This document shows positions 7,229-17,713 of a stretch of DNA of 64,000 bases, in pieces. The stretch covers positions 310,001 through 374,000 of the forward strand of contig NZ_JAQZAT010000001.1 in the NCBI RefSeq assembly GCF_028736925.1. Direction: 5' to 3'. The DNA comes from Flavivirga sp. 57AJ16 (GTDB taxonomy: Bacteria; Bacteroidota; Bacteroidia; Flavobacteriales; Flavobacteriaceae). The notes beneath the pieces were generated by a model. It was not told the DNA's origin. It saw nothing but the letters and a program-made list of their open reading frames with translations, and did not search any database. Made by a program: the position numbers and the translations under genes. How positions within the stretch are numbered: position 1 is the stretch's first letter; every line of letters begins with the position of its first letter.

Positions 7229-10200
7229 TTATTGATTAACATGTGTTGTCTTCGCTTTTTTAACTGTGCCTTTTACCAATACCTCTGCTTCATTCACAAT
7301 AGTACCTGGAGATTGTTTCAAATTGACACTTTTTACACTTGGACTAGATACTGTTGAGCTTTTCGGAACATTTGCTTCAAGAACGACACCGTTACCATTC
7401 TTTCTTAACGCAAAATTTTTAGCAACTTCTTTATTTGTTGTCCATGAAGTATAATTACTACTTGTATTTCCCGCATTATGTTCTGCTGCCGTAGCATCAC
7501 CTCCTCTAGGTTTAGCAGTTCCTTTTGTAGCATTATTATAAGCAGGACTTTCACTATTAACTCCTCTATATAGTTTTTGTGATGATGAACTACTAGTTTT
7601 AATAGATCTAGATCCTAATTTTTTAGTAAGAACAGCCGTTAAAACCACCCCTGTCACTTGCCCTAATGATCTAGCATCTCCACTAGCAGCACCTTTAGCC
7701 GTTTCAATCATTCCTGGAATACCAGTAGAATTAAGTGCTATTTCAGTTGCCTGATCTGGATTATTATACATATCTATTCCAGTTCTAACCTGACTATAAG
7801 CTTGGCTTATATGGTTTGCTGATGCTAAGCCTAGAGCGACATCGCCAAGACCTTTTGCAAAATCAACTAACCCGTCGCAACACATAGCCACTTGATTCCC
7901 ATCTGGGTCAACAAAGATGATAGGGTTATTTAATGTATAAACATATATGGATTGGTCATAATACTTTTCAGCCATTGCATCGGGCGTAAACCATCTTCCT
8001 GTTGCAGGCTCATAGAACCTTGCTCCATAGTCATACATATTAAGTCCTAGCTCATCTTGGAACTCTTTGCCATTGTACTTGTATTTCTGGGCTGGATTTG
8101 TGCTTGCAACGTTTGCATTGTATCCTTTATGTTCAAGCCCAAAGGGGTAGTAGTGGTTTTCCTCCAATATCTCTGTCGAGGCAGAGATCTGTCCGTTACC
8201 GTCCGTATCACTATAAGAAAGCCTTACATTCCCCAAATGGTCTTTATATTGGTAAATATAATTAAACCCTTGTGATAAATCAAACTGATTTTTTGGTTCC
8301 AGATAGCCTTCAGGGTGGTTAATGAATTTTAAACCCTCACCTAAAGGTACATAACACTGTACATTATCTGTATCTAAACCAGTACAGGATTGTGTTATTT
8401 CATAAACATAACTACCTGCATAAAAAGTTTGTTTGCTAGAACTTGTTGAACTAGTTTGTTGACTTACAATTTTAGAAAGTTTAATTCCTAATGCATCATA
8501 AATATAGGAAATATTTCCACCCCCTAACACAACCTGCGTCGGTAAATTTAAATGGTTGTATATAATATCCGTCGAAATGCCCTTATTGGCATCGGTCAGC
8601 ATATTGCCATTGGCATTATAGGTATAATCATCCACACTGTCGGTAGCCGTGTTTACGGCATCGTCCTTAAACCCGAACTGGTCCAAGGGAGCGGCATCGG
8701 TCACTTTCATGAGCTTATTTCCCGCATTATAGCTGTAGGTCAGGTCATCCATCACCCCAAAGGTCGTCGCACCACTATTGGTATGCCCGCGCCTAACAAG
8801 ATTGGTAATGTTACCGTTCTTATCGTAGGCTATAGAACTTAGGTCATAGTTGCTCGTATTGCCAGTAGCTGCCGTAATCCTGTTCAGGGCATCATACCCA
8901 TAGGAATACTTATTGGCAACAGGATTCCCAGTAGTATTGACACTGGTGGACTTCCACAAGGTCTGGCTAATGTTTCCGTTAAACAATGCTGTTCCACCAG
9001 TATCGGATGCATTGTAATTTATTTGAAAGCCAAACAGATCGTTTGCGCCCAGTGCAATGGCAGTGTTGCTACCACCAGTATTATTAATGCCCCTTAACCA
9101 CCCCCGAACATTATAAGTGTAATTTACTTCTTGCAGCCTGTTCGCGTTCGATGACCTGCCACCGACCCCTTTGGCTTCCAATTGCCCAAGGTCGTCATAG
9201 GAGTTGTCCACGATGGTTTCCTGATCAAGGTCGTTAATGGCCTGTTTTTGTCTCAGCAGCCTGCCCTCATGATCATGTACAAAATCATCCTGGATCGTAA
9301 TGGCATTTTGGCCGGTTTTGGTATGGGTCGCCGTAGACCTATCCACCTTGCCGACAAAGTCGAGTTTACTGGTGACCACATCCGTGGTCGATAGATAATT
9401 GTTCTTACTGGCTACATAAACAGGCCGCCCTTTGACATCATACCCCGTAAGACTCGTAATCCAATCATTGGTGGTCAGCACCCTTACCTTGGAGCCAGTA
9501 GCAAGACCATTGGTCAATACCTTATTCGCATCATTGTAATTGATGACCGTTTGGCCGTCGGCATTGTCAGGTAAGCTCAAACCATCCTTATCAAAGCTAT
9601 AATCGTCATAATAGTTAACGGTATGTAGCTCTATGTTAGAATCGGGAAAGTTAGCATTGGTATAATAGGAATTGTCATAGCCAGTGCCAGATGTTACTTT
9701 GCTTTCGTACAGCTCAGTATCTAAATTGTTAACAGTATTAAAATGCGTCTGCATGTCCGCCCGTGTGGTCTGCACCGTGTTTGTATGCAGACCCGTATAA
9801 ACAACTCTGCCAAAGATATCATACTTGGTAAACAACCATTGGTTTTGAGCTTTTAAATTAGCATCCTGGGTCATAACAGGCCTATCAAGATTATCGTATA
9901 CAATATACTCCATGTCTTTACCGGGAATTTTTTTTTCCACCAGTCTGTTCCGATGATCATACCTATATTGATAACACAGCTCTAAAAACTCAAAAAGAGA
10001 CACGCCATCAGAGGTATCTACCTTTGGAGGGATAACAAAGGAAAGGTTTCCGTAATCATCATAGACATAATACGTATCGTGAGCTGTTGATACACCACCT
10101 ATATCGGCATAGGTACGCTTAAGAACAACCCGTCCCTGTTTGTCCTTAAATTCCTCAGTAGTACGGTTTTTTGATGTTGTCCCATCATGGTTTTCATCTT

Positions 10201-11038
10201 TGGTGATGGTTTTGTACAGCTCTCCTTCGCCATAATAGGTGCTCCCCCCAGTTAAGGTAGGTTTATAGACAAGAAGTCCGTTGCTGCCCAAGGGAGTCAA
10301 TGTAACCTGGTAGAGACGTACCTCATTAGTAGCATTGGCCCCATAAACAAACTCGATTTCGTTGTTGCCACCCAATCTCCAGTCCTTACCGGGAGCGCCC
10401 TGTTGTAAGGTCCTGCTCAAAGGCGAGGCCTCAAAGCCCTTCTGTGAATAGGCATTGATGTCCGGCAGGGTCACCCCTGTAAAGTCATCGGCATAATTGT
10501 CCATATAGTACTGTTTGGTGGCCGTGGCCCTATCGCCCCGGTACGTGCCCAATGTGCCCGATGTTTCATGATAGGGCAGCCAGTCCTTGTCCTGCCTGCC
10601 ATAGGCGTCATAATCGATGTGCGTTATGATATCCTTTTTGTCGGGGGCAGCCTTTATCCCGATGCCCTGCATGGGCCTGCCCAGACCGTCAAAATAAGTG
10701 ATGCTTTCCACAACATCCCCCTCTTTGGCAGTAACCGCATTAAAAGTGGCCATGGGCACCTGAAAACTCCGCGTGAACACATAGTTCTCGTTACTAAAGG
10801 AAAAGGGCGTATAATCGTCCAGCGCCGTCGTGGGCTCTACGATCTGCGCCAAAAAGGTACTGCCGCTCTTGATCCATGTATCTGGTTTTAGGGTAATGCT
10901 CTGGGTGGCCGTTAGTGTAACGGTCCCGCTACTCGAATCTACCGTATAACTGCCGTCCTTGACTATCGTTGCTGGTGTTTGCGATAGGGCGGCCTGCGAT
11001 ACCAATAAAAACAGAAAGGTGTATATATAATGTCTCAT
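7229..11038 (-). CDS. RHS-repeat polymorphic toxin with ADP-ribosyltransferase-like tip
   Basis: 1269 residues with a signal peptide (to about ASQ, residue 20), a Bacteroidota-type N-terminal region (FTRSFQVP, ITYFDGLGRPMQ), many YD repeats and the RHS core block ending near residue 1049 (GARFYEP.TGRW, then DPDGN). After the core comes a 220-residue variable tip. Its last part has LYRG (Arg1158), YTSWTT (about 1196-1201) and NEAEVLV (Glu1250/Glu1252), in the order R, STS-like, ExE of the arginine-type ADP-ribosyltransferase fold. The core is GC-rich while the tip is AT-rich, as in RHS loci where tips are exchanged. The partner gene 11044-14421 lies 5 bp upstream and the candidate immunity gene 10 bp downstream. 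The enzyme assignment of the tip is an inference from motifs; target unknown. Confidence 0.85.
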   Translation of the reverse strand: MRHYIYTFLFLLVSQAALSQTPATIVKDGSYTVDSSSGTVTLTATQSITLKPDTWIKSGSTFLAQIVEPTTALDDYTPFSFSNENYVFTRSFQVPMATFNAVTAKEGDVVESITYFDGLGRPMQGIGIKAAPDKKDIITHIDYDAYGRQDKDWLPYHETSGTLGTYRGDRATATKQYYMDNYADDFTGVTLPDINAYSQKGFEASPLSRTLQQGAPGKDWRLGGNNEIEFVYGANATNEVRLYQVTLTPLGSNGLLVYKPTLTGGSTYYGEGELYKTITKDENHDGTTSKNRTTEEFKDKQGRVVLKRTYADIGGVSTAHDTYYVYDDYGNLSFVIPPKVDTSDGVSLFEFLELCYQYRYDHRNRLVEKKIPGKDMEYIVYDNLDRPVMTQDANLKAQNQWLFTKYDIFGRVVYTGLHTNTVQTTRADMQTHFNTVNNLDTELYESKVTSGTGYDNSYYTNANFPDSNIELHTVNYYDDYSFDKDGLSLPDNADGQTVINYNDANKVLTNGLATGSKVRVLTTNDWITSLTGYDVKGRPVYVASKNNYLSTTDVVTSKLDFVGKVDRSTATHTKTGQNAITIQDDFVHDHEGRLLRQKQAINDLDQETIVDNSYDDLGQLEAKGVGGRSSNANRLQEVNYTYNVRGWLRGINNTGGSNTAIALGANDLFGFQINYNASDTGGTALFNGNISQTLWKSTSVNTTGNPVANKYSYGYDALNRITAATGNTSNYDLSSIAYDKNGNITNLVRRGHTNSGATTFGVMDDLTYSYNAGNKLMKVTDAAPLDQFGFKDDAVNTATDSVDDYTYNANGNMLTDANKGISTDIIYNHLNLPTQVVLGGGNISYIYDALGIKLSKIVSQQTSSTSSSKQTFYAGSYVYEITQSCTGLDTDNVQCYVPLGEGLKFINHPEGYLEPKNQFDLSQGFNYIYQYKDHLGNVRLSYSDTDGNGQISASTEILEENHYYPFGLEHKGYNANVASTNPAQKYKYNGKEFQDELGLNMYDYGARFYEPATGRWFTPDAMAEKYYDQSIYVYTLNNPIIFVDPDGNQVAMCCDGLVDFAKGLGDVALGLASANHISQAYSQVRTGIDMYNNPDQATEIALNSTGIPGMIETAKGAASGDARSLGQVTGVVLTAVLTKKLGSRSIKTSSSSSQKLYRGVNSESPAYNNATKGTAKPRGGDATAAEHNAGNTSSNYTSWTTNKEVAKNFALRKNGNGVVLEANVPKSSTVSSPSVKSVNLKQSPGTIVNEAEVLVKGTVKKAKTTHVNQ

Positions 11039-11043
11039 GGGGC

Positions 11044-14000
11044 TTAGTTTTTGTAGTTGTACTTGTTCTCGCTCAATAGGTTGCCATCGGCATCCCTTAC
11101 GAACTCCAAACGGTTAAAGTCATCGTATTCATAGAACACGGTGTACCCTTTGGGGTCGGTAGTACTCGTAACGCCTATTAAAGGATCATAGGTGTAGGTC
11201 GTGACCATGGCATTGGGGAGCCCGGTCCTGATCTTATTTAAAGTACTTATCATGGTGCTTTGGTTGTATGTGCCAGCTTTGACCCCTGCTAGTTCCGCGG
11301 ATGTCAGAGTTGCTGTCACAGCTGCATGGGTCGCATTTTCTATTTTGGCAACCGGGTACTCTTCACCATACCCCCAGAGGTAGACTATGGCCATGCCATC
11401 AGATTTTTTTACCTCCAGAACATGCCCCAAATCATCATATTTGACAAACTCGATCCTGTTGACCAAAGGATTGTTTGTCGCATGATAGTCCCCTTTTAGG
11501 GTTTTAATAAACTCGGGGAATACTTTATCTGTATACCACTCTTTATATTGGGTCACTTGACTTGATAGTTGTTGCTCCGGGTTTACCCCTGTTTTCTTAA
11601 ATATTTTTACTTCGATAGGTTCTGATATTCTATGCTGATCCAGGAGTTTCTGTATAGGAACCGAAGGACTTACAACATCTTCTGGATATAAGGTCTCCGT
11701 TCTTATGATATCATTTTTACTATCCTTTAATGTTTGTTCTGTTAAAAAATAGGATGGATTATTATAAGAAAATGTTTTTTCTGTGACAATAGGGTTTGTG
11801 CCGTTCTCATCATATTGCGTTTCAATAGATGAACTTAGGAGTTTTTTCCCAAAGGAATAAAACCCTTTATTATACATAAAAGTGTAATTTGCAAAATTAC
11901 AGGCATTGTTAAAATCACTAGAGGAAACCTGATGGTTAGTCCAAGGGAAAATGTCATTCACATAATTAATATGTAAGCTTGCCTCATCAACCAAAGTGTA
12001 GTTGTTTTCCAAACTTCTTAGTTTTGTGTATGTATTATCAGAATTCCTTTTATAAAACTCCTGTTTTTTTAAACTACCGCTCGTCCAGCTTTTTGTATAA
12101 TAGTTACTAAAGTTACCATAACCATGTATTCTTATCATTTCAAAATATGGAATTGTAGCAGGTACGGTTTGTCCTAAACAACTTCCTCCGTGAAAACTTG
12201 GATGCACAAAAACGTCAAATAACGGCCCTGTCCCTGGAGAGCCATCTCCTATAATGCGGTCTGAATAGGTCGACTTATATTCATAAACCGTTTTACCACT
12301 GTCTTTGTTATTATGGTCCATATCATACTCAACAACTGTCAAATACTCTATTGAAGGCCCTCCGTTAATATTAAGGGCATACCCAGGAGAAGAAGAAACC
12401 GTATTTATATAGCCTCCATTGCCGTTGGATTTCAATGTTTGATAATCTCCATTAATAATTGGAATTAACACTTGCGGCGTACTATATTCAAATTCTTTTC
12501 TAGAAGTAAAATTGGCATTAACCCCATCATAATTTGTAATTGATTTAATGCGTAATCCGCCTACTAGTTCTTCAACTATCTGACTGGTTGTACCCGTTAA
12601 TTCATCCCAAGTGACTCTCACTTGAACGAAAGGACATCCAGATGCACCTGGAGCACCGTCACCATATTCCATAGCTTCAATGGTGTAATTAGTGTTCTGG
12701 TGTAGTGTCAAATCAACATCGTGTGTTGTATAGGGATATAATGTGGTTGGAGGGTCTCTAAAATACTTCTGTCCATCAAATTCACCATAGGACTGGTTCC
12801 CATTACCTCCTAAAGCATCTGTAAAGGTTATTTTTAATTTCTCATTATAAGGTTTCGTTGCAGGGCTAAACGTTAATGTTTTCAAGCCCGTATCGCAAGT
12901 CCCAAACCCTCCTGTTCCTTCTGAAATAATACTCCGGGAATGCCCTGTATAAGTTGGTACGGAAATAGTTGTTTCATATTTATTAGCCTCATATTCAAGC
13001 ATGGTATAGCCTCCTGTTGGATAGGTTATCTTTGTTAAGATACCAGCCTTGGATTTTTGCTCATTTGCTTCCCTGTCACCTGTACCTACTGTATCTGAAA
13101 AAGACCCCACAGAAATATCCCATGACCAAGTGCCGTTTTGGGTTGCTGTGTAAAATGATGCTTCTCTTTCGTGAATGTAACTTCCATTGTTATTATTTGC
13201 ATAACCCCAAAAATCCTGCCCTGATGAATTTTTTATAGGTAAAGCCGTGTTGTCATAATCGAACGTATAAGTTTGAGGTGCTACATTATTTGAAAATATA
13301 TCAACTGAATTTAATTTTAAGGATTTATTATGGTGGTCGGTTACATAAGGAATATAACCGGAGTATGTTTTACCTCCTGATCTGTTATAATAACCATAAT
13401 TAAATGTTATTTGTTTTATTAAACTCGCCGTTCCGTTAATCAGGGAATAAACTTTTATATGATTTAGCTTAGGTGAATAGCTATCAACTCTATCCAGACT
13501 ATAATCGAATAACACATAACCATTTTTAAAATTAATTTGCTTAAGAATTTTGGTATTTAACTTATAAGCATCACTTATTATTGGAGTGGGCAATGGCACA
13601 GAGGACTGTGTCCCCGTAGAAACAGTAGAAACATCTGCCATGATTTCTTTACCCAGATTTAATAAATAATTGTCATAATCAAAAGTCACATGATCCGTTT
13701 GATTAGCCGAGGTAACCTTTGTTAAGTACGATGTTGATTTGTATTTTCGATAATGAACTGGTAATTGGGTGTTAGCCCATTTATCCATGGTTTCCTGGGC
13801 TCCAAAATCAAGTTGCAAACCATTCTCTAAGATCGCTATAAAACTATATCCGCCAAATCCGATTGGAGTATCATCTTGATAAACATTTGTTCCTGTTATA
13901 ATTTTTATAGGTTTATAATCAGTAAAAACAAAGTCCGATTTATTTTGATCGTAATAAAATTTGCCTGAAACCCCGGAATAATTAAACAAGTATTCGTCTT

Positions 14001-14421
14001 GAGCAGTATCTGCCCAACCACGTGCTACATCATACATATAATTGTAGTTAGCCTGATTGAAATCTAAACTTCCAAGATCGGGAATATCGCTAGTGCCAGG
14101 TTGTCCTTTTACACTTCTCACAATCGCGCCTCCCGCATTAAGAGTCCAACCTAAACCAACCCATGATGCTTCTTCATTTACCCTGATCCCCGAAGCTGCA
14201 TTATAACTCAAACTAATAGGAATTTCTATATCGCCCTGCTTAATAGTATATAAGGGTACAGAAATGTTCGTGGTTCCCAAATTAGTATTCACTGGAAACG
14301 ATCCAAATTTCCCTAAACTAGCCGCATTTGGAGAAACTGGGGCATAACTTGGTAAATTTTGTGCTACAAGGGCACTAAAACAAAATAAGAAAAAGAATAG
14401 AGATAATAAACGTGTACTCAT
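11044..14421 (-). CDS. RHS-associated secreted partner protein with YD repeats
   Basis: 1125-residue exported protein with a signal peptide ending near residue 20 (SALVAQ). The N-terminal part has PLYTIKQGDIEIPISLSY, then ASWVGLGWTLNAGG, a block seen in large Bacteroidota YD/RHS-type shell proteins and related in style to SpvB/TcB. The C-terminal 100-150 residues are YD repeats (YTYDPLIG, YEYDDFNR, RDADGN). It precedes the toxin-bearing RHS gene by 5 bp, so the two are translated from one message and may form one shell. Composition changes inside the gene: the YD part (about 11044-11470) is clearly more GC-rich than the remainder. It has no toxin tip of its own. Precise function unknown. Confidence 0.75.
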   Translation of the reverse strand: MSTRLLSLFFFLFCFSALVAQNLPSYAPVSPNAASLGKFGSFPVNTNLGTTNISVPLYTIKQGDIEIPISLSYNAASGIRVNEEASWVGLGWTLNAGGAIVRSVKGQPGTSDIPDLGSLDFNQANYNYMYDVARGWADTAQDEYLFNYSGVSGKFYYDQNKSDFVFTDYKPIKIITGTNVYQDDTPIGFGGYSFIAILENGLQLDFGAQETMDKWANTQLPVHYRKYKSTSYLTKVTSANQTDHVTFDYDNYLLNLGKEIMADVSTVSTGTQSSVPLPTPIISDAYKLNTKILKQINFKNGYVLFDYSLDRVDSYSPKLNHIKVYSLINGTASLIKQITFNYGYYNRSGGKTYSGYIPYVTDHHNKSLKLNSVDIFSNNVAPQTYTFDYDNTALPIKNSSGQDFWGYANNNNGSYIHEREASFYTATQNGTWSWDISVGSFSDTVGTGDREANEQKSKAGILTKITYPTGGYTMLEYEANKYETTISVPTYTGHSRSIISEGTGGFGTCDTGLKTLTFSPATKPYNEKLKITFTDALGGNGNQSYGEFDGQKYFRDPPTTLYPYTTHDVDLTLHQNTNYTIEAMEYGDGAPGASGCPFVQVRVTWDELTGTTSQIVEELVGGLRIKSITNYDGVNANFTSRKEFEYSTPQVLIPIINGDYQTLKSNGNGGYINTVSSSPGYALNINGGPSIEYLTVVEYDMDHNNKDSGKTVYEYKSTYSDRIIGDGSPGTGPLFDVFVHPSFHGGSCLGQTVPATIPYFEMIRIHGYGNFSNYYTKSWTSGSLKKQEFYKRNSDNTYTKLRSLENNYTLVDEASLHINYVNDIFPWTNHQVSSSDFNNACNFANYTFMYNKGFYSFGKKLLSSSIETQYDENGTNPIVTEKTFSYNNPSYFLTEQTLKDSKNDIIRTETLYPEDVVSPSVPIQKLLDQHRISEPIEVKIFKKTGVNPEQQLSSQVTQYKEWYTDKVFPEFIKTLKGDYHATNNPLVNRIEFVKYDDLGHVLEVKKSDGMAIVYLWGYGEEYPVAKIENATHAAVTATLTSAELAGVKAGTYNQSTMISTLNKIRTGLPNAMVTTYTYDPLIGVTSTTDPKGYTVFYEYDDFNRLEFVRDADGNLLSENKYNYKN

Positions 14422-14816
14422 TTAGATAAATAATTAAAGATTATTTTAAAACAGAAAGAATTTTATTAATTTCTTTCTTAACGTTACTCAAAAAAAGTTG
14501 CTATAAATATATTTGTTTTATAAAAAAAACACTAATATTTCACCTTAGTATTTCTAAGGTAAAATATTTTTTCGTGAGTAAAATTATCATTACAAGAGGA
14601 TTTAACTCTATTTTGTTTTATAATACCATTTAAAAAAGATGTAATATTTCCCTTATATTCAAAACCCATAACAAAAGCCTATAAAACCATATATTAATAT
14701 AATGTTAGGTTATATGGTAATCCATGACTTATATTGTATATTTGTACTCTATTTAGAAACTGTCTTAATTAAATTACTGTTAACAAATACATTTCTAAAT
14801 TTAATAAAAAAGCAAT
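14422..14816. other. Divergent promoter region between RHS locus and suf operon
   Basis: 395 bp of AT-rich sequence with no reading frame of note. It must hold the promoters of the RHS pair (minus) and of the suf operon (plus). The only clear element I see is the TATATTTG for suf at 14737-14744; a second TATATTTG at about 14506-14513 on the plus strand has no upstream TTG at a fitting distance. Confidence 0.5.
14737..14744 (+). promoter_or_regulatory. Promoter -7 element of the suf operon
   Basis: TATATTTG matches the Bacteroidota -7 consensus TAnnTTTG exactly. The expected -33 TTG position (14714-14716) reads ATG, a near match. Transcription would start near 14750, giving a leader of about 65 nt. 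Confidence 0.5.
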
Positions 14817-15146
14817 ATGATAAAAGTTTCTGAAACAGCTAAAAAGAAAGTTATTGAGTTAATGACTGATGATGGCTACGATCCTTCAACAGACTACGTA
14901 CGGGTAGGCGTTAAAAGTGGTGGTTGTTCTGGGCTGTCTTACGATTTAAGATTTGACAAAGAAAATAAAGAAGATGATAAGGTCTTTGAAGATAATAATG
15001 TAAAGATTATCGTAGATAAAAAGAGTTTTTTATATCTAATCGGGACAACACTTGAATATTCCGGAGGATTAAACGGAACAGGTTTCGTATTTAATAATCC
15101 TAATGCAAATCGCACCTGTGGTTGTGGCGAATCATTTTCGCTTTAA
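14817..15146 (+). CDS. sufA: SufA/IscA-type Fe-S carrier protein
   Basis: 109-residue A-type carrier that holds an Fe-S cluster and passes it to target proteins. The three conserved cysteines are present: Cys37 in GGCSGLSY and Cys101/Cys103 in the C-terminal TCGCGESF. Length fits the HesB/IscA family. It is the first gene of a typical SUF cluster (A-B-C-D-S-E-T) and has a consensus promoter 73 bp upstream. SufA is preferred over IscA or ErpA because of the neighbours. Confidence 0.9.
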   Translation: MIKVSETAKKKVIELMTDDGYDPSTDYVRVGVKSGGCSGLSYDLRFDKENKEDDKVFEDNNVKIIVDKKSFLYLIGTTLEYSGGLNGTGFVFNNPNANRTCGCGESFSL

Positions 15147-15197
15147 AAAATCCCATCTAAATCTTCCCAAAGGGAAGACTTATATAACTAAAAAACA

Positions 15198-16649
15198 ATG
15201 AGTAATAAATATACAGAGGACGATTTAAGGGAAGAACTAAAAACCAAGGAATACGAATACGGTTTTTATACTGATATAAAGTCAGACACCTTTCCTAATG
15301 GTTTAAATGAAGATATTGTACGGGCCATTTCCAAAAAGAAAGAAGAACCACAATGGATGACCGATTGGAGACTGGAAGCATTTCGTGTTTGGAAAGAAAT
15401 GGTCGAACCAGAATGGGCAAATGTGCGTTATGAAAAACCGAACTTTCAAGGTATTTCATATTATTCTGCACCAAATAGCAAACCTAAATACGATAGTTTA
15501 GATGAAGTTGACCCAGAGTTATTGGCTACTTTTAAAAAACTGGGAATCTCTTTAGATGAGCAAAAGAAACTTGCCGGTGTTGCTATGGATGTTGTTGTAG
15601 ATTCTGTATCGGTAGCAACAACATTTAAGAAAACCTTAGGTGAAAAAGGCATTATATTCATGAGTATTTCTGAAGCCATAAAAGAGCACCCCGAATTAGT
15701 GAAAAAATATTTAGGTACCGTCGTACCACAAAAAGATAATTTTTATGCCGCTTTAAATAGCGCCGTGTTTAGTGATGGTTCTTTTTGCTACATCCCAAAA
15801 GGGGTAAAATGCCCCATGGAATTATCAACTTATTTTAGAATTAATCAAGCAGGTACAGGGCAATTTGAAAGAACATTGGTGATTGCCGACGAAGGCAGTT
15901 ACGTAAGTTATCTTGAAGGTTGTACCGCACCGAGTAGAGACGAAAATCAATTACACGCAGCTGTAGTAGAACTCATTGCCTTAGACGATGCCGAGATTAA
16001 ATATTCAACAGTACAAAACTGGTATCCGGGTAATGCAGAAGGTATAGGCGGTGTTTACAACTTTGTAACCAAACGTGGGTTATGCGAGAAAAATGCAAAA
16101 ATCTCCTGGACACAAGTTGAAACAGGCTCTGCCGTTACTTGGAAATACCCATCATGCGTATTAAAAGGCGATCATTCTGTTGGTGAATTTTACTCCATAG
16201 CAGTAACAAATAACTATCAGCAAGCCGATACAGGCACCAAAATGATTCATTTGGGAAAAAATACCAAATCGACCATCATTTCAAAGGGAATTTCTGCAGG
16301 AAAATCACAAAACAGTTATCGTGGTCTGGTTCAAATAAATTCCAGAGCAGAAAATGCCCGTAACTTTTCGCAATGTGATAGTTTACTAATGGGAAACGAA
16401 TGTGGCGCGCACACCTTTCCTTATATAGAAGCAAAAAATAAATCGGCTAAAATAGAACACGAAGCAACCACCAGTAAAATTGGAGAGGATCAAATATTCT
16501 ATTGCAACCAACGTGGTATTGATACAGAAAAAGCCATTGCTTTGATTGTAAACGGATTTAGTAAAGAAGTTTTAAACAAACTCCCTATGGAATTTGCAGT
16601 AGAAGCTCAAAAATTATTAGAAATAAGTTTAGAAGGAAGTGTTGGGTAA
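15198..16649 (+). CDS. sufB: Fe-S cluster scaffold subunit SufB
   Basis: 483 residues, normal length for SufB. It has the family blocks [38 protein letters not shown] and the C-terminal [21 protein letters not shown]. SufB forms the SufBC2D scaffold on which new clusters are built, with SufC (16812) as ATPase and SufD (17714) as partner; SufS/SufE supply sulfur. The gene begins 51 bp after sufA. The following 162-bp spacer contains a repeated CAGT-rich motif rather than tight spacing, yet no terminator. Confidence 0.95.
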   Translation: MSNKYTEDDLREELKTKEYEYGFYTDIKSDTFPNGLNEDIVRAISKKKEEPQWMTDWRLEAFRVWKEMVEPEWANVRYEKPNFQGISYYSAPNSKPKYDSLDEVDPELLATFKKLGISLDEQKKLAGVAMDVVVDSVSVATTFKKTLGEKGIIFMSISEAIKEHPELVKKYLGTVVPQKDNFYAALNSAVFSDGSFCYIPKGVKCPMELSTYFRINQAGTGQFERTLVIADEGSYVSYLEGCTAPSRDENQLHAAVVELIALDDAEIKYSTVQNWYPGNAEGIGGVYNFVTKRGLCEKNAKISWTQVETGSAVTWKYPSCVLKGDHSVGEFYSIAVTNNYQQADTGTKMIHLGKNTKSTIISKGISAGKSQNSYRGLVQINSRAENARNFSQCDSLLMGNECGAHTFPYIEAKNKSAKIEHEATTSKIGEDQIFYCNQRGIDTEKAIALIVNGFSKEVLNKLPMEFAVEAQKLLEISLEGSVG

Positions 16650-16652
16650 AAT

Positions 16653-16685
16653 AGTATTCAGTCGCAGTTTGCAGTTCGCTCACTC
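16653..16685. repeat. CAGT-rich intergenic repeat in the suf operon, copy 1
   Basis: AGTATTCAGTCGCAGTTT followed by GCAGTTCGCTCACTC. The same 33-bp pattern, with a few changes, occurs at 17575-17607, and its first 10 bases occur again at 21700-21709, each time in a spacer of the suf operon. Confidence 0.6.
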
Positions 16686-16811
16686 TTGACTGAATATGAA
16701 ATAACAACGTTATAAAACTAGGAAACTAATTGATATAGAAAAAAGAATCGAGATACAAGAAAACAAACTCAAAACTTTGGATCTTGAATTTAAAACTTTG
16801 AATTAAAAAGT

Positions 16812-17564
16812 ATGTTAAAAATTGACAATTTACACGCTAGTGTCGAAGATAAAAATATTTTACAAGGTATAAATCTTGAAGTAAAAGCTGGCGAAGTGCA
16901 TGCTATTATGGGACCTAATGGCTCTGGAAAAAGCACATTAGCTTCTGTTATTGCTGGAAAAGAAGAGTATGAAGTTACAGAGGGCCATATTGAATTTGAC
17001 GGTGAGAATATTAATGAATTAGCTGCCGAAGAACGTGCGCATAAAGGCGTATTTTTATCATTTCAATATCCCGTTGAAATTCCTGGCGTTTCTGTTACCA
17101 ACTTTATGAAAACAGCCATTAATGAAACCAGAAAAGCAAAAGGTTTAGAAGACATGCCTGCCAAAGACATGCTTAAATTAATACGTGAAAAATCTGAGCT
17201 TTTGGAAATCGATAGAAAATTTTTATCGCGCTCTTTAAACGAAGGGTTTTCTGGAGGGGAGAAAAAGCGTAACGAAATTTTTCAAATGGCCATGTTAGAA
17301 CCTAAACTAGCCATCCTTGACGAAACCGATTCAGGTCTTGATATTGATGCCCTGCGTATTGTAGCAAATGGTGTAAACAAACTTAAAAACAAAGACAATG
17401 CAGTTATTGTTATTACACATTACCAGCGTTTATTAGACTATATCGTTCCTGATTTTGTTCATGTATTGTATAATGGGAAAATTGTAAAGTCCGGAACAAA
17501 AGAATTGGCTCATGAGCTTGAAGAAAAAGGTTACGATTGGATTAAAGAAGAAGTGAACGCTTAG
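16812..17564 (+). CDS. sufC: Fe-S assembly ATPase SufC
   Basis: 250-residue ABC-type ATPase of the SufBC2D complex. Walker A is GPNGSGKST (34-42), the signature region reads NEGFSGGEKKR (143-153), Walker B is LAILDETDSGLD (166-177), and the H-loop is VITHY. The FSGGE signature and ETDSGLD are diagnostic of SufC among ABC ATPases. No membrane segment, as expected for a soluble cytoplasmic subunit. Confidence 0.95.
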   Translation: MLKIDNLHASVEDKNILQGINLEVKAGEVHAIMGPNGSGKSTLASVIAGKEEYEVTEGHIEFDGENINELAAEERAHKGVFLSFQYPVEIPGVSVTNFMKTAINETRKAKGLEDMPAKDMLKLIREKSELLEIDRKFLSRSLNEGFSGGEKKRNEIFQMAMLEPKLAILDETDSGLDIDALRIVANGVNKLKNKDNAVIVITHYQRLLDYIVPDFVHVLYNGKIVKSGTKELAHELEEKGYDWIKEEVNA

Positions 17565-17573
17565 CCAGTTAAC

Positions 17574-17708
17574 AGTATTCAGTGTGCAGTTGGCAGTCGC
17601 TCACTCAAACCCTGATTACCCATGCTATGCTATTTAAAATAAAACAGTAATAATACACAGGTTTAGTAATCCTTTGACTGCTTACTGAAGACTGAACACT
17701 GAAGACTG
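17574..17708. repeat. CAGT-rich inverted repeat between sufC and sufD, copy 2
   Basis: Left arm 17574-17599 (CAGTATTCAGTGTGCAGT...) and right arm 17676-17708 (GACTG...AACACTGAAGACTG) are imperfect inverted copies built from CAGT units spaced about 9 bp. The RNA could fold into a long imperfect hairpin between two operon genes. The left arm is shared with 16653-16685. Confidence 0.55.
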
Positions 17709-17713
17709 AAACA

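Noticed and set aside
10568-10891. 107-residue frame on the plus strand opposite the RHS gene
   Set aside because: Shadow of the GC-rich RHS coding sequence; several similar frames (8057-8275, 8552-8842, 9182-9394) exist for the same reason.
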